DNA of 64,000 nucleotides from Ligula intestinalis (GCA_036362985.1 JAYGXS010000004.1:44353182-44417181); one strand, 5' to 3'. Counted from the stretch's first letter, positions 45,201 to 56,149 are shown. A program made the numbers and translations. The notes: a model not told the origin generated them from the sequence alone.

Positions 45201-46720
45201 GGTTTCAATAAAAAAAATGATTATTCAGGTGGAGTACAGCATTGGTTGTCATGAAACAAAGTTTGAAATATGACAGGATACCAGTTTTTAAAACAATTAT
45301 TGCTTAACGCCTGCGAAACCCACACGCGTTAATTAATTTTAATAGAATAATATGAATTCATCCATTGATTTTCGATTTCCCTGAAATTCCAAATTTATTT
45401 TATTTAATGCCTGTAAAAAACCTTTTTTTACGCGCTGGGTAAGTAGCAAATTATATCGTCTTTAAACTTAACCCTTGAAAATAAGGTAACATTCGATTTA
45501 AGAAACTTCGGTAATTATGAAATTTTTAAGACTGTCAAATGTCCATTCATTCAACATAATATTTGACTTTCTCTTAGTGTTCTTTGCAAAATGAAAAATT
45601 ATGCGCCGCACTCATTGCAATTGCACAATTGCGTCATATATGTGTTCTCTTACTAGCAAAGGAAAATATATTATTTCCCTTACATGGAAACTGTGTAACG
45701 TGCTCTTTTTAAGCCCCAAGCGCAGGAGCTATTGATGAACTGTTGACTTTAAAGTGACTGTTAACCATCTTCTTTCTCAGTTATTTCTGTTCAGTTACTA
45801 TAATTCGTATTCCTGTTATCGTAAGCAGTTTTCTCTGTTATGATTTATCGTGCAGAAGGGACGCACCATTTTCCTTTTGCCTCTACCTGCGCCTAAAAGC
45901 TTACCTGAAATCTCAGAACTGTTGCAGCATTTTAAACTTTCGCGGCCACCCTGTTCAAACATTTTCTCGGTTACTTTAAATGTTTAAACAAGTTGCATGG
46001 AATCGGCCTTTGCCGACCGATCCTAACTGATGGATAAAAAGCGGCATTTATGTTCTGACATGCAGCTTCAGCGCAATTCAAGACTTCTAATTTACTAAAA
46101 AAAATGCCATATGTTTAAGTGTATTCTTGACAATGGGTTCAAAGGAAAACTTCGAAGTTATCTTTAACAAGAATCCAACGAAACCGCTCAAGGAATCTAA
46201 TTGACTCAACAGAAGCGAAATTCTGCCATCCCTGTTGCAGCTAAAGACGTGTTTAGTGCAGGGTTAGAGCTCTGCCGAGTCCATTCACGGTTTTTCTGCG
46301 CAAGCAGCTGCGCGCACAGCAGGCTATCAAGCGGCCTACAGGCAACAAACGCAACTGGCAGTCAGATTAATCGATACTTCAAAAGTAAAGCTGCATGGCA
46401 ACCACCGAGTCCCAGTCAATCACGCCGGTAGCCAAAACCTGATTGGCTCGATAGACCTAGCTCACAATCGTTTGTTGCCCTAATTTTGTGGTACCTCTTA
46501 CACTCAAGGACTTGCGCTAACTTACTGTAACGTGCTTGGTCGAGTTAACTCTCTCTATCTGGCCAACCGGTATTTTCTCTGTCTCTCTCTTCCGGGTTCT
46601 TGGATTCGACGTTCGTGTAAATTAGAAGTACCAGGAGCGAGTCATAACATCTGCGTTTTCTCTGCACTCACTGATTGGCTACCCCAGCAGCCTAATGAAC
46701 CATTTACTGTCGCCTTTTAG
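42264..46720 (+). other. intron DNA, mostly AT-rich
   Basis: No exon was recognised before the acceptor at 46719-46720. A SINE-like fragment lies at 43952-44095. A GC-richer patch at 46250-46690 contains two TGATTGGCT CCAAT-type motifs and may be a distant R2-like repeat. Confidence 0.5.
43952..44095. repeat. SINE-like fragment with tRNA-like part
   Basis: ATTACCCGTTATCTGCCAA and CCCAACTCCAGGTGGTG match 30582-30660. On the minus strand at 44035-44090, GGTCCAATGGTTAGACC is A-box-like and is followed by GGTCAAGACTC. Confidence 0.5.
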
Positions 46721-47117
46721 CACGGAGCTAACGCGAGCCAGGTGGACGTTTACGGTCGACCGCCCTTCAAGGTGGCCCTAAAGGCGGGCCATCGGAATGT
46801 GTGCGCCCTGCTGGAGCGCTACGGCGGCCGCGTCCCCAGCGATGGATCACCGCGTCTTCGCCATCGGCGCAAGCCCACGGCTGCACCCTCGCAGGTGGCG
46901 CCTTTGCAGTCGCTAGGCATGGACCCCCAGAGTCTGGCCGACCGAACAGGGCTGGCACCAGCGCCGGCCGCTCAGTCACGCAATATGGCGGGGCGGCTGT
47001 CTTTCGAGCACAAGACCTCCACCACTGCTGCATTGGAACCTGCCGTCAACTCAGCTACCTTTGTGATGAATAAGTCCAGACAGGGTCTCAGCCCCCTCCG
47101 TGTCGTTGCGCCAACGG
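46721..47117 (+). CDS. ANKRD50: ANKRD50-like gene, last ankyrin repeat and start of tail
   Basis: Acceptor CCTTTTAG ends at 46720; donor GTAGGT begins at 47118. The exon enters in phase 0 and leaves one base, which joins two bases of the next exon to make GTA. It starts HGANASQVDVYGRPPFKVAL and ends the stack with KAGHRNVCALLERYGG, matching the ANKRD50 repeat that closes with a KYG or RYG motif. After it comes a basic segment (PRLRHRRKP) that could be a nuclear signal or simply a charged cap, then a Pro/Ala/Ser-rich tail. High GC against AT-rich flanks supports coding. The residue order agrees with ANKRD50 up to the end of the ankyrin part; the tail shares only character, not sequence. Confidence 0.9.
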
Positions 47118-50092
47118 GTAGGTTCATTCTTCCTGATGGTTGTCTGTGCATTTTGGTCGCTTGCACAACGTGAATAGTGGTTTCTGCACATTCGGCAATC
47201 TAGAGGACTATTTTTTAAACAAGCAGCTTCTCAGGTTTACGTCTATTCTCCACCACCCCCCCCCCCGTTCGTTGTTATAAAACTTGACTGTTTTGCTGTC
47301 CAGTACATTTAATTTTAACCCGGTGCTTCATACAAGTCATTAGAATGGCGGACAATATGAAATAAATCGTTCCAAGTAATTGTTTCGTTAATCTACTATG
47401 CCATATTTTAATGCCCAAAGCCTACAATTACCAACCAACTGATTACTCTGGGGCATTTCGCCCGTCGATGGCAACCGGAACCACTTCGTTAGTAATTATT
47501 TGCTATTACTATTCATGATCGAATAGCTAGATTTTCGCGGCAGGTTTCATCAAAGGATGTGTCGCTGAGCAACTGCCCCATTGATAAGTTTATTTAAAGA
47601 CAGAAGAGCCCACCAAAAAAGGAAGTTGGGACTGGAATTGTTATTTCTCTTTAATTAGCCCTCTTTAGCTACCCCACCCAGTCCTAGGTCTGAATATAAT
47701 GACATTTAATCTCGCCCTCGTAAGTTATAAACCCAACCACTGATTGAAAATTCACTTTCGCCAATGCTTTCGTCATATTATAATAAGGAAATCTTATTTA
47801 TCTACAAATAAGACAAGGATCAGAAAAAAAACATAAATAAGGAATCAGTGAATTCCCCCCGACATATCAAATGAGGCTGCATGTAAACCAGTGAAATCAG
47901 TTTTCCCCATATATAGAAGCGGAGGCTTATAAATTGCCAAGGAATATAGGGAAAGAGATGGTTAATGGTACTGACCAAAACAAAACGCAATTTCTGAATC
48001 TACCTACAGAAATCTGTTTTACGCTCAGTTTTTTTGGCACGGCTACAAAAGCAAGTAACCTACACATCGCTATGCAAAATAGTGGATTTGGCACCATTCT
48101 CTTTGATGTATGCAGTTAATTCGTGATGAAAGGTGAATCTGCTACCCGCCCGACGATTCTCCTTGCCTAGAACGAAAGTAGGCCTTCAATTTTGCAGCAA
48201 CGAAATTAAGTGAACAAAACGAAGGACAGGTTAAATTCACAGGACTCGGGCACACATCAAGCTACTGGGGCGTGGTGTTGCCTTCCACCTGTCCGGCTTT
48301 TCGCGGCCCTCTCTGTGTGTGCTTGTGTGAGAATGAGAAGCTCCTGTGTGTTCCCAGCCTTCCTCTTGTTGTTGACGAGAATGAATAGGCAACCTCAGTG
48401 CTCCACCTTCCACCCCCCTTCTCCCCACTCCTCGTTTAGGTGATTGCTATGCCACCTCCCAGGCAGAGCCTCAGCTGCTGTTTGTGTCTGTCCTCCTTTC
48501 TCAACGGGCTCTCAGGCACTCGACCTGGCGTAAAATAGACGGGAAAAGTACGGCAAAACAACTCACTCCTCCGTGGTAGCGCAGCTTGCGATAGGAAGTT
48601 AAGTAGGAATTGCTCGTATGTCCCCCCCTCCCCCACTTCTCTCACAGGACAGGAGAGCAGGAAGCACCTGTAATGCTTGTGGCTTCGCGCTAACGTCTAG
48701 AGAGATTAGGTTTAGGATGAGGACAAGAGTTCCGATTAAGGCTTAGTTTAGGTCTAGTCTCCAGGTTAGGCCACAAAAATATTTGCCCCTCCTGGAATTA
48801 CTGAAGGACCATCCCTGTCTCCGATTCCCTTGTCATGTTGAGGAGGGGAACGCATGTAAGCAATTCCGACCCCTAACTCCATACGTAACCCTAATTCTAA
48901 ACTTAAATTAAACAATACTTTTCTTGGACTTTGGAGCAAAACCACCCGTATGACGGGCGGTTCCTACTCCCATGATCTGTTGGGGAGTCAGACAGGGAGC
49001 TATCGATAAAATCTTATGCAGGTGGATTTTTACTTCTTGCAATTTCAATTTGCAGGCATACACTTACAACTTGTACTCAGACAGAGATCGGATATCAAGC
49101 TCATGACTCCTGCTATCTTAACGTCGTGATCAAAGTGTTAGTTTCAATAGCAGTAGTAGTAGTTGCTCTTTTTTGTAATAGTATAAGTAATAGGCATGCT
49201 GATCGTCTTCCTCAGCCCTGCCCACTTTCATCAAGTGGGCATACACTGGTAGTGTGTGGGGAGGTAGCAGGTAGAATGCCTCCTAGTCCTTGTTGAATGT
49301 TGGTAGTGCAGGTCGGATGGTTTTGTTCGGGTTCTTTTTTATCCGACAGGAGGTAGTGATTATGTACGACCACGGTCTAGACACTCGCCCGATAGGTAGG
49401 ACAACTTCAGCAGTGGTGAGCTGTACCAGTGACATTCTTAAGCAACACGCTTGAACTCCTCTTTCGTAACTGCATCTCTTGTGTCTCCTTTTAGAGTTAT
49501 TACTTCGCGTAAATGAGATGCGGTTGCGTAGATTCCGTGTGGTGTCGTTGGTGTCGGGAGTGATGCAATGTATGCCATTGGTGATTAGAAGTTGAAAATA
49601 AAGGTGTGTGGTGAGGACCATTCTGGTGTGCGCGAACTACTTGCTTTTAAAATGTGCCTCAACAAATAGTGCCCATTGTTTGAGCGTGCCGAATCCGAGG
49701 TTTTTCTTCCAGCCAATATCTCGATGGTACATCAGCCGCGCACTTCCTCTTTCTCTTCGGAACGTTTTAGTGCAGCGAAGGCTATGATGGACGCACAATC
49801 TTTGACCATAATTAATACCCCTTAATACCCCTTACGCAAGGGTACGCAAAAGTTCTGTATATGCACATGTATGCGCGAGAGCCCAGGGGTCGGCATAGAT
49901 TGTACGCTGAACAGCACTGTCTCACTGGTCTGCATCTTTCTGACAATTGCATTTTATTGTTATAAATATGTTTACTTATTACTTTGCAGTAAGCACTTTT
50001 AACCAAATCACTTTTATTTCCGCACATGCCGCGTTTACTGGGCTGCAGTTCAATTAACAAGTCTACCTTGCTTCCTTAAACTTCTCCTGCAG
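47118..50092 (+). other. intron DNA with unclassified patches
   Basis: A poly-C run lies at about 47255-47266. GC-richer stretches at 48230-48660 and 49180-49620 have open frames on both strands but no recognised domain. Degenerate TTAGG-like strings near 48700-48770 are not a telomeric array. Confidence 0.45.
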
Positions 50093-50614
50093 TACTTGAT
50101 ACTTCTGGAGCCTACGCAAAACCCTGCATCGCCATGGGTGGCGGAGGCTTTGACCAGTCTGTGGACATGACGAGAAACATGCCACTAAAATGCTGGCCTG
50201 TATTTCCCGGCCCCCACGGCCTGGTGTCCGTCGCGCCTACTTGGTGTTCCTTCCCCCCACAAGCCGTTGTTGGTGGTGGAGCTGAAACTCAACCAGTTAT
50301 GCAGCCACAACACCCTCTCCAGCAGCAACAGCCACAGCACCACCAGGCACCGCCTGCAGCGAATCAGTCGGGGGTTTTCCTTACTCCCCCGCCGCTGCCG
50401 ACCGCAACGGCCTCTCAGGCCGCTATCAATGCAGCCTGGCAGCCGCCAATGGTGTTTGCGGGCTCTCGAACCTACGACCTACAACCTACCTATGTACTCT
50501 CGTCTCAGGGCTTCCTCGTACCTCAGCATCCCGGTGTTGGACCCTTCCAGCCCTACTTCCTCCAACAGGCTCCCTTCTTGCCTCCCTCTGCTATCACCTC
50601 CACTCAGATGCCCT
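50093..50614 (+). CDS. ANKRD50: ANKRD50-like gene, Gln/Pro-rich tail exon
   Basis: Acceptor CTCCTGCAG ends at 50092 and donor GTAAGT begins at 50615. It enters completing GTA from the previous exon and exits with one base, both consistent with neighbours. The product starts LDTSGAYAKPCIAMGGGGF, has a Gln/His/Pro-rich part (PLQQQQPQHHQAPPA) at about residues 60-75 of the exon, then aromatic-spaced stretches (TYDLQPTYVLSSQGFLVP). No folded domain is visible; it is probably disordered and could bind partners. The vertebrate tail is also low-complexity and Gln/Ser-rich. Confidence 0.85.
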
Positions 50615-51150
50615 GTAAGTCTCACCTTCACTCCTTTGTTATCAATTTTAGTCAGCTGCATCAGCTGCTCGACCTCTAAGTGGTCTCTGTTACATTTCCG
50701 GGTAGAACTGCCTTATAGGGCCGTCTATATACCCATTCCCCAGCTCAACTTTGATGCGTAATTTGTGGCTAAGCATTTAATTTTTGGTTAGCGAGTGTAA
50801 ATGAATTCCTAATTGCGTTGGTAATGATCAAAAAATATTAAATTAAAGTCACGTACATTTCAGAAGAGTATTTGGTGAACGTGCGTATCTTTCTAGATTA
50901 TCGATCTGTTAAACCGTATTACGGATTAGTTCTTAATGCAAAAATATGACGTCAGTTTTGCCTCCGTTTATCCACCAAACGTAAGCACTCCAAGGGGGTG
51001 TTTTACTCTGGGGTTCATTAGAAATAAACTAAAGGTGCCCATATCCTGCTCGTTAATAATGAAAAGGGCTGAGAAGGACCGCATTTTATGTATTGATTTA
51101 ACATTTGGAAGTCCTTTAAGTACTTTGTTTATTCACTGAAGTAGTAAAGC
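50615..51150 (+). other. first part of the last intron, nothing recognised
   Basis: Intron sequence between the donor at 50615 and the PLE insertion. Confidence 0.6.
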
Positions 51151-51339
51151 GTTTAGTTTGCCAGTATAGACGAACCTGTGAGTCCTAGAAAGTAATTCAG
51201 AAGACGGAGATTCGATCACTGTGACAGCACTTTTATTCGCCTGACGTTTCGACAGGCGGCGAACACGGGCAGCAGTGCGGCGAAATGCTGCTAATTCTCA
51301 AGTTGCGGCTCATTCGCCGAGATCCGGTCACACGTTCAA

Positions 51340-51450
51340 ATTTGATGAGGCCGAAATTCCTGCAAGAGGTGATAGTCGTTTGAACCGGGAATTATTTGAG
51401 TCATGGTTACCGGGCCCCAGTGCAATAACTTGCTCAATCAATATTTGGTG
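51340..51450 (+). pseudogene. PLE endonuclease C-terminal remnant
   Basis: Reads DEAEIPARGDSRLNRELFES then WLPGPSAIT, matching the LEAEILARGD and LLESWFLGP blocks of the copy at 31590. The frame ends soon after; the upstream enzyme is missing. Confidence 0.62.
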
Positions 51451-51748
51451 ATGAGGCTGCATTTGGCCAGTGCAAGTAGCCACTTGGGGAACGCCCAGGC
51501 CACCGCGTCGTCTTCCGCCAAAACTGGGTATCCAGATGGCCGAGCAATAATCGCATTCAATTCCACCACGCGTGATGCAAGTTCAGCAGTTCACGGCCGG
51601 CATGGCGGTCATCAAGTTATCCACACACAAGAGAGCAGTTATCGTTATTTGACGTTATTTTTCATAGGCTTGTAATAATGACTGTGTCCTGTAAATACTG
51701 CAAAATCCTGTGCAAGTATCACTACTTTCTGCGATCATTTTCTGCTCA

Positions 51749-51792
51749 TGTCTCTGAGGATGAATCTGCGACGGATGTCGAAAGGTCAGGCG
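51749..51792 (+). ncRNA. hammerhead ribozyme motif, core boxes present
   Basis: TGTCT (helix I), CTGAGGA (fits CUGANGA), helix II with ATCTGCGACGGAT, GAAA, then GGTC and AGGCG (helix I partner). One base after GAAA is G in place of C, so the ACGT tetramer seen in sister copies is AGGT and no longer self-complementary; dimer activity should be weakened. Confidence 0.68.
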
Positions 51793-52065
51793 TATAAAAG
51801 TATTGTCTCAGCGATCGAATTTTCTCCTTTTTGTTTAGTTTTTAACAGGTTTCCTTCTACTTTTGTCGACTAAAGTTTAACAATCTTCCTTGCTGGAAGG
51901 GGGTAACTGGGTAGCCGTGACTTTATGCAGGACCGGTCCAGAAATCTAAATCCGGGAATATTGCTATGAAAAAAGTTAACTGTTGGTGTATTTGGACCAG
52001 CCGGATTGCAGCAACCGGTTTTCGCTCGGCATTTTTTTTTCAACTAAAGACTGCATCTTTTTTAG

Positions 52066-53225
52066 GTTTTTCTTCCCCCTTAATAATGCCACAATGCGGT
52101 AACAATGCAATAGCCAACCCGGTATCCCAACAGAACTCCCGACCAATGGAGGCCGTGGAAACTGCGCGATGTGGCAGCAGAGCCCACCTGCCCACAGCGG
52201 AGGTACCCAACCGTGCGCCTCCCCGATTCGCTGTCCCAGTCGCTCCCACCATGCCCCCTGGGATTCCCGACCCGGGCACAGCTGCCGCCGACCCAAGCAA
52301 CACCTACGGCTCCTCGGCTATCCAGACGCCGCCTCAGGCCCTCGAGCCAGGGCAGCAGGTCCTGTCTTCGCCGATTCTCACCGACTGCATGACCTACTAT
52401 ACCGCCTCTACTATCGGTCCCTCCTTCCTGCCTCCGCCACCACCGCATGGGCTGCCTCCTGGTGTCGGCACTTTTGTGCCCCCCGCCCTCAGCCGTGATC
52501 AGCAGGCCCTGGTAAACACCAAGCTCGGCGAGGATGCCATCACCCTGAACGAGGTCACTGACTCCGAATACGAGGCTTCCGTTTGGGTCAGTCGGCGCGG
52601 TGTTGGCGATGCCGCCGGCGCCAACTCGGCCAACGGTGGTTTGAAAAAACGCCAGCAGTCTTCCACTCGTCCCTCACCCCTCTCGCCGATGGCAGAGCAG
52701 CCGCTGAAGGAAACCTCTGTTGGTAGCGGCGCTGTTGCCGCCGCTCCCACCAAAAAGACTCGACAGTTCGGCCTGAATACGGGCAAGAGGAAGACAGGTG
52801 GCTTGGCGATAACAACCACAACCTCCGCAGGAGATGAGCCGAAGTCCACATCAAAGAGCTGTCGTAGTAAGTGCAGTAGTAGCGAGGAACAGAAGTCCAC
52901 CGCTGCTGCGGCTGCTTCCACCGCCTCCTACTCCAAGCACACTTCCGCTCTGATTCCAAAATTTTCCTCACCTGGTCACGGAGGAAATTCGGGACTGAAA
53001 ATGCGGAACGTCCTGCAGGAGGCCTGGAAGGGAGCTCGTCGGCGGGCCTTCGAGAAGTCCTCCGCATCCACCGGTGCGTCGGCGGCGGCAACTGCTTTTG
53101 CTGCCACTACAGTCGCCTCTCCCTCCGGTCCGGGTGGTGGTGTTTCGGGTAACACAGCTGAGGCCCTAAAGAGTTCTGAGGCGAAGCCGGCGCTTGTGAA
53201 GCATGAGACGGAAGCTTATGTGTGA
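52066..53225 (+). CDS. ANKRD50: ANKRD50-like gene, terminal exon
   Basis: Acceptor CTTTTTTAG ends at 52065; the first two bases complete a codon (TGT) with the base left by the previous exon. It runs 385 codons to TGA at 53223-53225. The product is Pro-rich at first (about residues 25-160: PPRFAVPVAPTMPPGIPDPG, PPPPPHGLPPGVG), then Ser/Thr/Ala/Lys-rich, with a basic stretch KKTRQFGLNTGKRKTGG and a likely helix KMRNVLQEAWKGARRRAFEK. It ends ETEAYV. No known domain is seen. The reading frame also stays open upstream through the intron to 51966, but the splice phases and the pyrimidine tract support 52066 as the exon start. Most opposite-strand frames here are shadows of this GC-rich exon. Confidence 0.9.
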
Positions 53226-53830
53226 AACGGGTAGTAGTATTGCCAAATAATGAATAGAAGGGGCCTTCGATTATTTTTGTGCCTCTTGCAAGATTGGACT
53301 CGGCTTGCGGTTCCTCAACACCCCCCCCCCCTTCCTCTTCGCCGCCACTCCAACGTCCTCTGTGCCCCAATGGCAGACAAATCACTTGTTTTTTCCTATA
53401 TTTCCTGGTTGTTGCTAACAGTCTTTGAGAAGAATCAGCTTAGACCGACTGAATTCCTCTCTTTCGCTCTACTAGGCCCTGGACGTGTGTTCTTGTTGAG
53501 GGAAAATGTCTTTCTTTTTAGAGCATTTATGCGTTCCCCGCTGACATCCTTTCAATCCCCCATTATTCACTTCTTTTTTCCATCCCCTTTGCACCTATCA
53601 CATTTCCCGGGTACTGCGTCCCTCAGTGCTCACTTGCAGCACCTGTCTCACCGTATTCCGAGTGAGTATGTATGTTTGACTGAGTCCGAAGCACACGAGC
53701 TGAACCAATCACGTCTCCCGCCTCTCCTCCACCCACTCTACTGGATGCAACGTATCAAATTGTGTTTGACAACTATATGTATACAAACATAGATATTAAT
53801 GACGTTTCACTAAAGAGTTTTACCAATAAA
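53226..53830 (+). other. probable 3' untranslated region
   Basis: Sequence after the stop codon up to the first AATAAA. It includes a poly-C run near 53320 and pyrimidine-rich DNA. Open frames here show no domain. Confidence 0.6.
53825..53830 (+). terminator. candidate polyadenylation signal AATAAA
   Basis: AATAAA 600 bp after the stop codon, followed within 40 bp by GT-rich sequence (GGTATGATG, AGTGTTATT). This is the expected arrangement, but no transcript evidence is available. Confidence 0.5.
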
Positions 53831-54142
53831 GATGGTCGAAAGACTGGTATGATGTCAAAGTGTTATTATCCCTCTAAAACAAAAAATCCACCACAGCGCG
53901 TTGAAATTTGGAAGGTTACTAATTGATGAAATAAGTCGGTTTCGGTGAACAGTACTGGAGAAATGGGGATGAATTTGAGTGGCTCCTTCATACTGTAACC
54001 TCTGTGACACTCACACAAATATGATATCCCAGCTAGCGCTCCCACAGTGCAGAAAAAGAAGATGCGATCACTGAAACAAGGGATTTATTTTCCTGACTTC
54101 CGATTCTGTCAACAATCCTTAATCATAAGTAATGGTGTACTG

Positions 54143-54379
54143 TTATTGTCCGCTCCTGTAGCCGCAGCTTGGGGTCTTCATTGGTGCGGTGACGGCTTGA
54201 CACTTCGCGTTCGACTCATTAATGGCCGCGATTCCCTTTTTCGTGTCGGATGTGGGCTTGGTAATTGCATGACAATTATGCTCATTGTCGTCCGAGTTGT
54301 TTTTGCTGGGCCCGGCCCTTCCCACGTGACTGATTCTCTTGCTCAGACAATTTCTCAGTACGCAATAGGGAAACGCCAA
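54143..54379 (-). pseudogene. PLE C-terminal tail fragment
   Basis: FPYCVLRNCLSKRISHVGRA, then DDNEHNCHAITKPTSDTKK and CQAVTAPMKTP. It matches the tail at 32330-32550 block by block, showing both copies come from the same lineage. Confidence 0.72.
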
Positions 54380-54437
54380 ATCGTTGCGCTTGTCGATGGA
54401 GTTGGAAGATTTGGGCGTGTCCTAGTCGATTCTCCGT

Positions 54438-54620
54438 TTATTCGTATTTTTCTTGTAGGAGTAATTTGATAGTCTCGATTGCCAGGTCCTGTGGAATAGA
54501 AGTAAAAAGGGACGTGACATCAAAAGATACCATGACATGGTTTAGCAGGAGGCCTACCCCTTTAAGTTTCTCCAAGAATTGTGTCGACGGCGTGACTGTT
54601 GTGTCTGAATCAGCGGTCAA
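54438..54620 (-). pseudogene. PLE reverse transcriptase fragment
   Basis: Reads TPSTQFLEKLKGVGLLLNHV then MVSFDVTSLFTSIPQDLAIE, with the motif A aspartate kept in SFDVTSLF. Palm motif B, the YxDD box and the rest are deleted. Confidence 0.82.
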
Positions 54621-54649
54621 TCATTTGGGTCATCGTAACAGCCAGAAGC

Positions 54650-54960
54650 AACCATCAGGCGCCAGACCATGAGGCTGAAAGACCCACTGCCACGACAGGA
54701 AACGGCTGGAATGGTTTACCGCATCTGGTGTAGTTGCGAATAAAGCAACTACGACGAATTATAAATACCGTGCAATCTGTGCATGGTTCATCCCTACCTG
54801 TGCATGGTTCAGACTATCCTACGGTTACCAATGATTAAAGATTCTCGCTAGAACCCGAAACGTCGGGAAACTAAAAATCTTGTTTCAGTGATCGCACCTT
54901 CTTCTGAACTGTTTCCTGAACCTCGCATATTCTCTTCTATTGGCAACTCCTACAGTGGGC
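54650..54960 (+). mobile_element. PLE terminal repeat, plus orientation
   Basis: ATTATAAATACCGTGCAATC at about 54760, hammerhead-derived block at 54826-54868, CAGTGATCGCACCTTCTTC and CTCGCATATTC to about 54940. Oriented opposite to the PLE on its left, giving the outward-facing pair typical of this lineage here. Confidence 0.68.
54826..54868 (+). ncRNA. degenerate hammerhead motif
   Basis: CCAATGATTAA in place of CUGANGA; helix II AGATTCT-CGCT-AGAACCC; then GAAAC, GTC, GGG. The first box is lost, so no activity is expected. Confidence 0.5.
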
Positions 54961-55627
54961 CACGTGGCAGATGCACTTCACGGATTGGATTGCAGATCAG
55001 GGCAGAGCAAACATCACTGGAGATGTGCACCCATGACCAATGCCACAAATTGGGAAGGTACGGTGACACACCTAGGCAGGGCTCGCTCAGCGCCAGCCGT
55101 CTGCATCCGATCCCAGCTCCGGTCTTCGGGAATCTGTCCTGCCACTGGGCTCGAGTGGGGAAAAGAAGAGGAGTGCAGTCGTCCCCATGCAAGCCTTTTT
55201 TCAGTACAAATTAATAAATAACGCAAGCCTTCACCCCTGAAACCACCCACTGTGGGGCACACGCTGGGCATCGTGTGTGTGTGTGTGTGTCCCTCTCAGG
55301 AGTATTTTGGCCCAGGCTTTATGCAGGGCTGCTCTCACCCTTTTGAGATCCAATGGTCTGTATGCACATGCAACGCCAGTCCTCAGCCAACCACGGTCCT
55401 TGCGGCCTGGAAGGCGCTGGCACTTCTCTCACTTCTGATTCCCTGTTGGTGATTGCGTTCGCGCTCCCACTGGTTTTCAGAACCCACCTCAGGTTTCCGG
55501 AAAGCTAGGCGGTCACTATGCGGTGGGGAAGAGAGTGAGGTCGACCTCGGCACGTTTCTCTCCTCACTATAATAAATATGAATGCGTCTGAATCTATCAC
55601 GGTGCGCTAAAAGCCGTGGCTTGGAGG

Positions 55628-56120
55628 GTCTGCCAACTAACGGGAAAACTCGGGCCCCCAACGTTGCTGCTCCTCCTGTACGCGAGTGTTTGTCTGTGCG
55701 TGTGGGAGGAGAGGGAGGACTGAGAGTCAGGCTGCAATGGCTCCCTCTTAATGTGGTCTTTATGGCGCTCCCGCGCAGTCGGGAGCATACCTAGCGAGAT
55801 GGCTGTGTCAAGTGTGCGCGTGCTGAGTGTCTATCGCACCAGCCATCTACACCCTCCCTCATCTCCGGTCTTATTGACTTTGTCTTTACACCGGATACGG
55901 AGGTGGGAGTGGCGAGCGAGTGGGTAGGTACTGCGTGAGTGTGCCTAAACTCCTGTTTTCTGTCGTGCCAGTTCTCTGCGTTACTCCTGCTTGCTGTCGC
56001 TTTCGTGGTGCTCGCCCAGCTCGCCTCAGTGTCTGTTGCGGCTTGCTTCAGCGTTTGCTGCGGCTTGTTGGGGCGCGTGGTGCCCATCGTCAGAATCAAC
56101 CGGGGAACTGTCGTGTGTGT
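55628..56120 (-). repeat. repeat R1, inverted copy
   Basis: Reverse complement of the R1 copy at 29003-29505, with high similarity along nearly 500 bp. On the minus strand the frame 56099-55791 (MGTTRPNKPQQTLKQAAT) parallels the + frame from 29042. It lies downstream of the ankyrin gene. Confidence 0.85.
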
Positions 56121-56149
56121 GTGTGTGTGTGCGTGTGTGTGTGCGTGTC
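56113..56149. repeat. (GT)n microsatellite, interrupted
   Basis: GT units with two GC interruptions, at the edge of the R1 copy. A shorter (GT)n lies at about 55270-55288. Confidence 0.9.

Larger units (their letters stand above)
51151..51841 (+). mobile_element. short PLE copy in the last intron, with inverted left end
   Basis: A direct repeat GTTTAGTTT at 51151-51159 and 51833-51841 is a candidate target duplication. The left part (about 51180-51265) carries terminal-repeat sequence on the minus strand (CGCCTGACGTTTCGAC, ATTCGATCACTG). Then comes a + strand coding remnant at about 51340-51450 and a + strand terminal repeat with hammerhead at 51749-51792. It lies wholly between exons and should be spliced out. 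Confidence 0.75.
54055..54645 (-). mobile_element. internally deleted PLE copy (lineage 3), minus orientation
   Basis: On the minus strand, in order: a reverse transcriptase fragment (54620 down to 54438), a C-terminal tail (54379 to 54143), and the terminal-repeat end (CTTGTTTCAGTGATCGCATC at about 54060-54080). The part between reverse transcriptase motif A and the C-terminal tail is deleted. A + strand PLE end directly follows on the right. Confidence 0.75.

Noticed and set aside
48680..48790. Telomere-like TTAGG repeats
   Set aside because: Only a few degenerate units occur, without a tandem array, in an internal intron position.
51966..52065. ATG at 51966 as the true start of a separate gene
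   Set aside because: The acceptor at 52064-52065 follows a T-rich tract and its phase matches the previous exon; the upstream open stretch is intron read-through, with codons unlike the exon.
52499..53091. Two long minus-strand frames over the terminal exon
   Set aside because: They are shadows of the GC-rich, low-complexity + strand exon, which has matching splice phases on the sense strand.
55791..56099. Host gene encoding the KPQQT-start peptide
   Set aside because: The same frame occurs in an inverted repeat copy at 29042, so it belongs to an interspersed repeat and not to a single-copy host gene.
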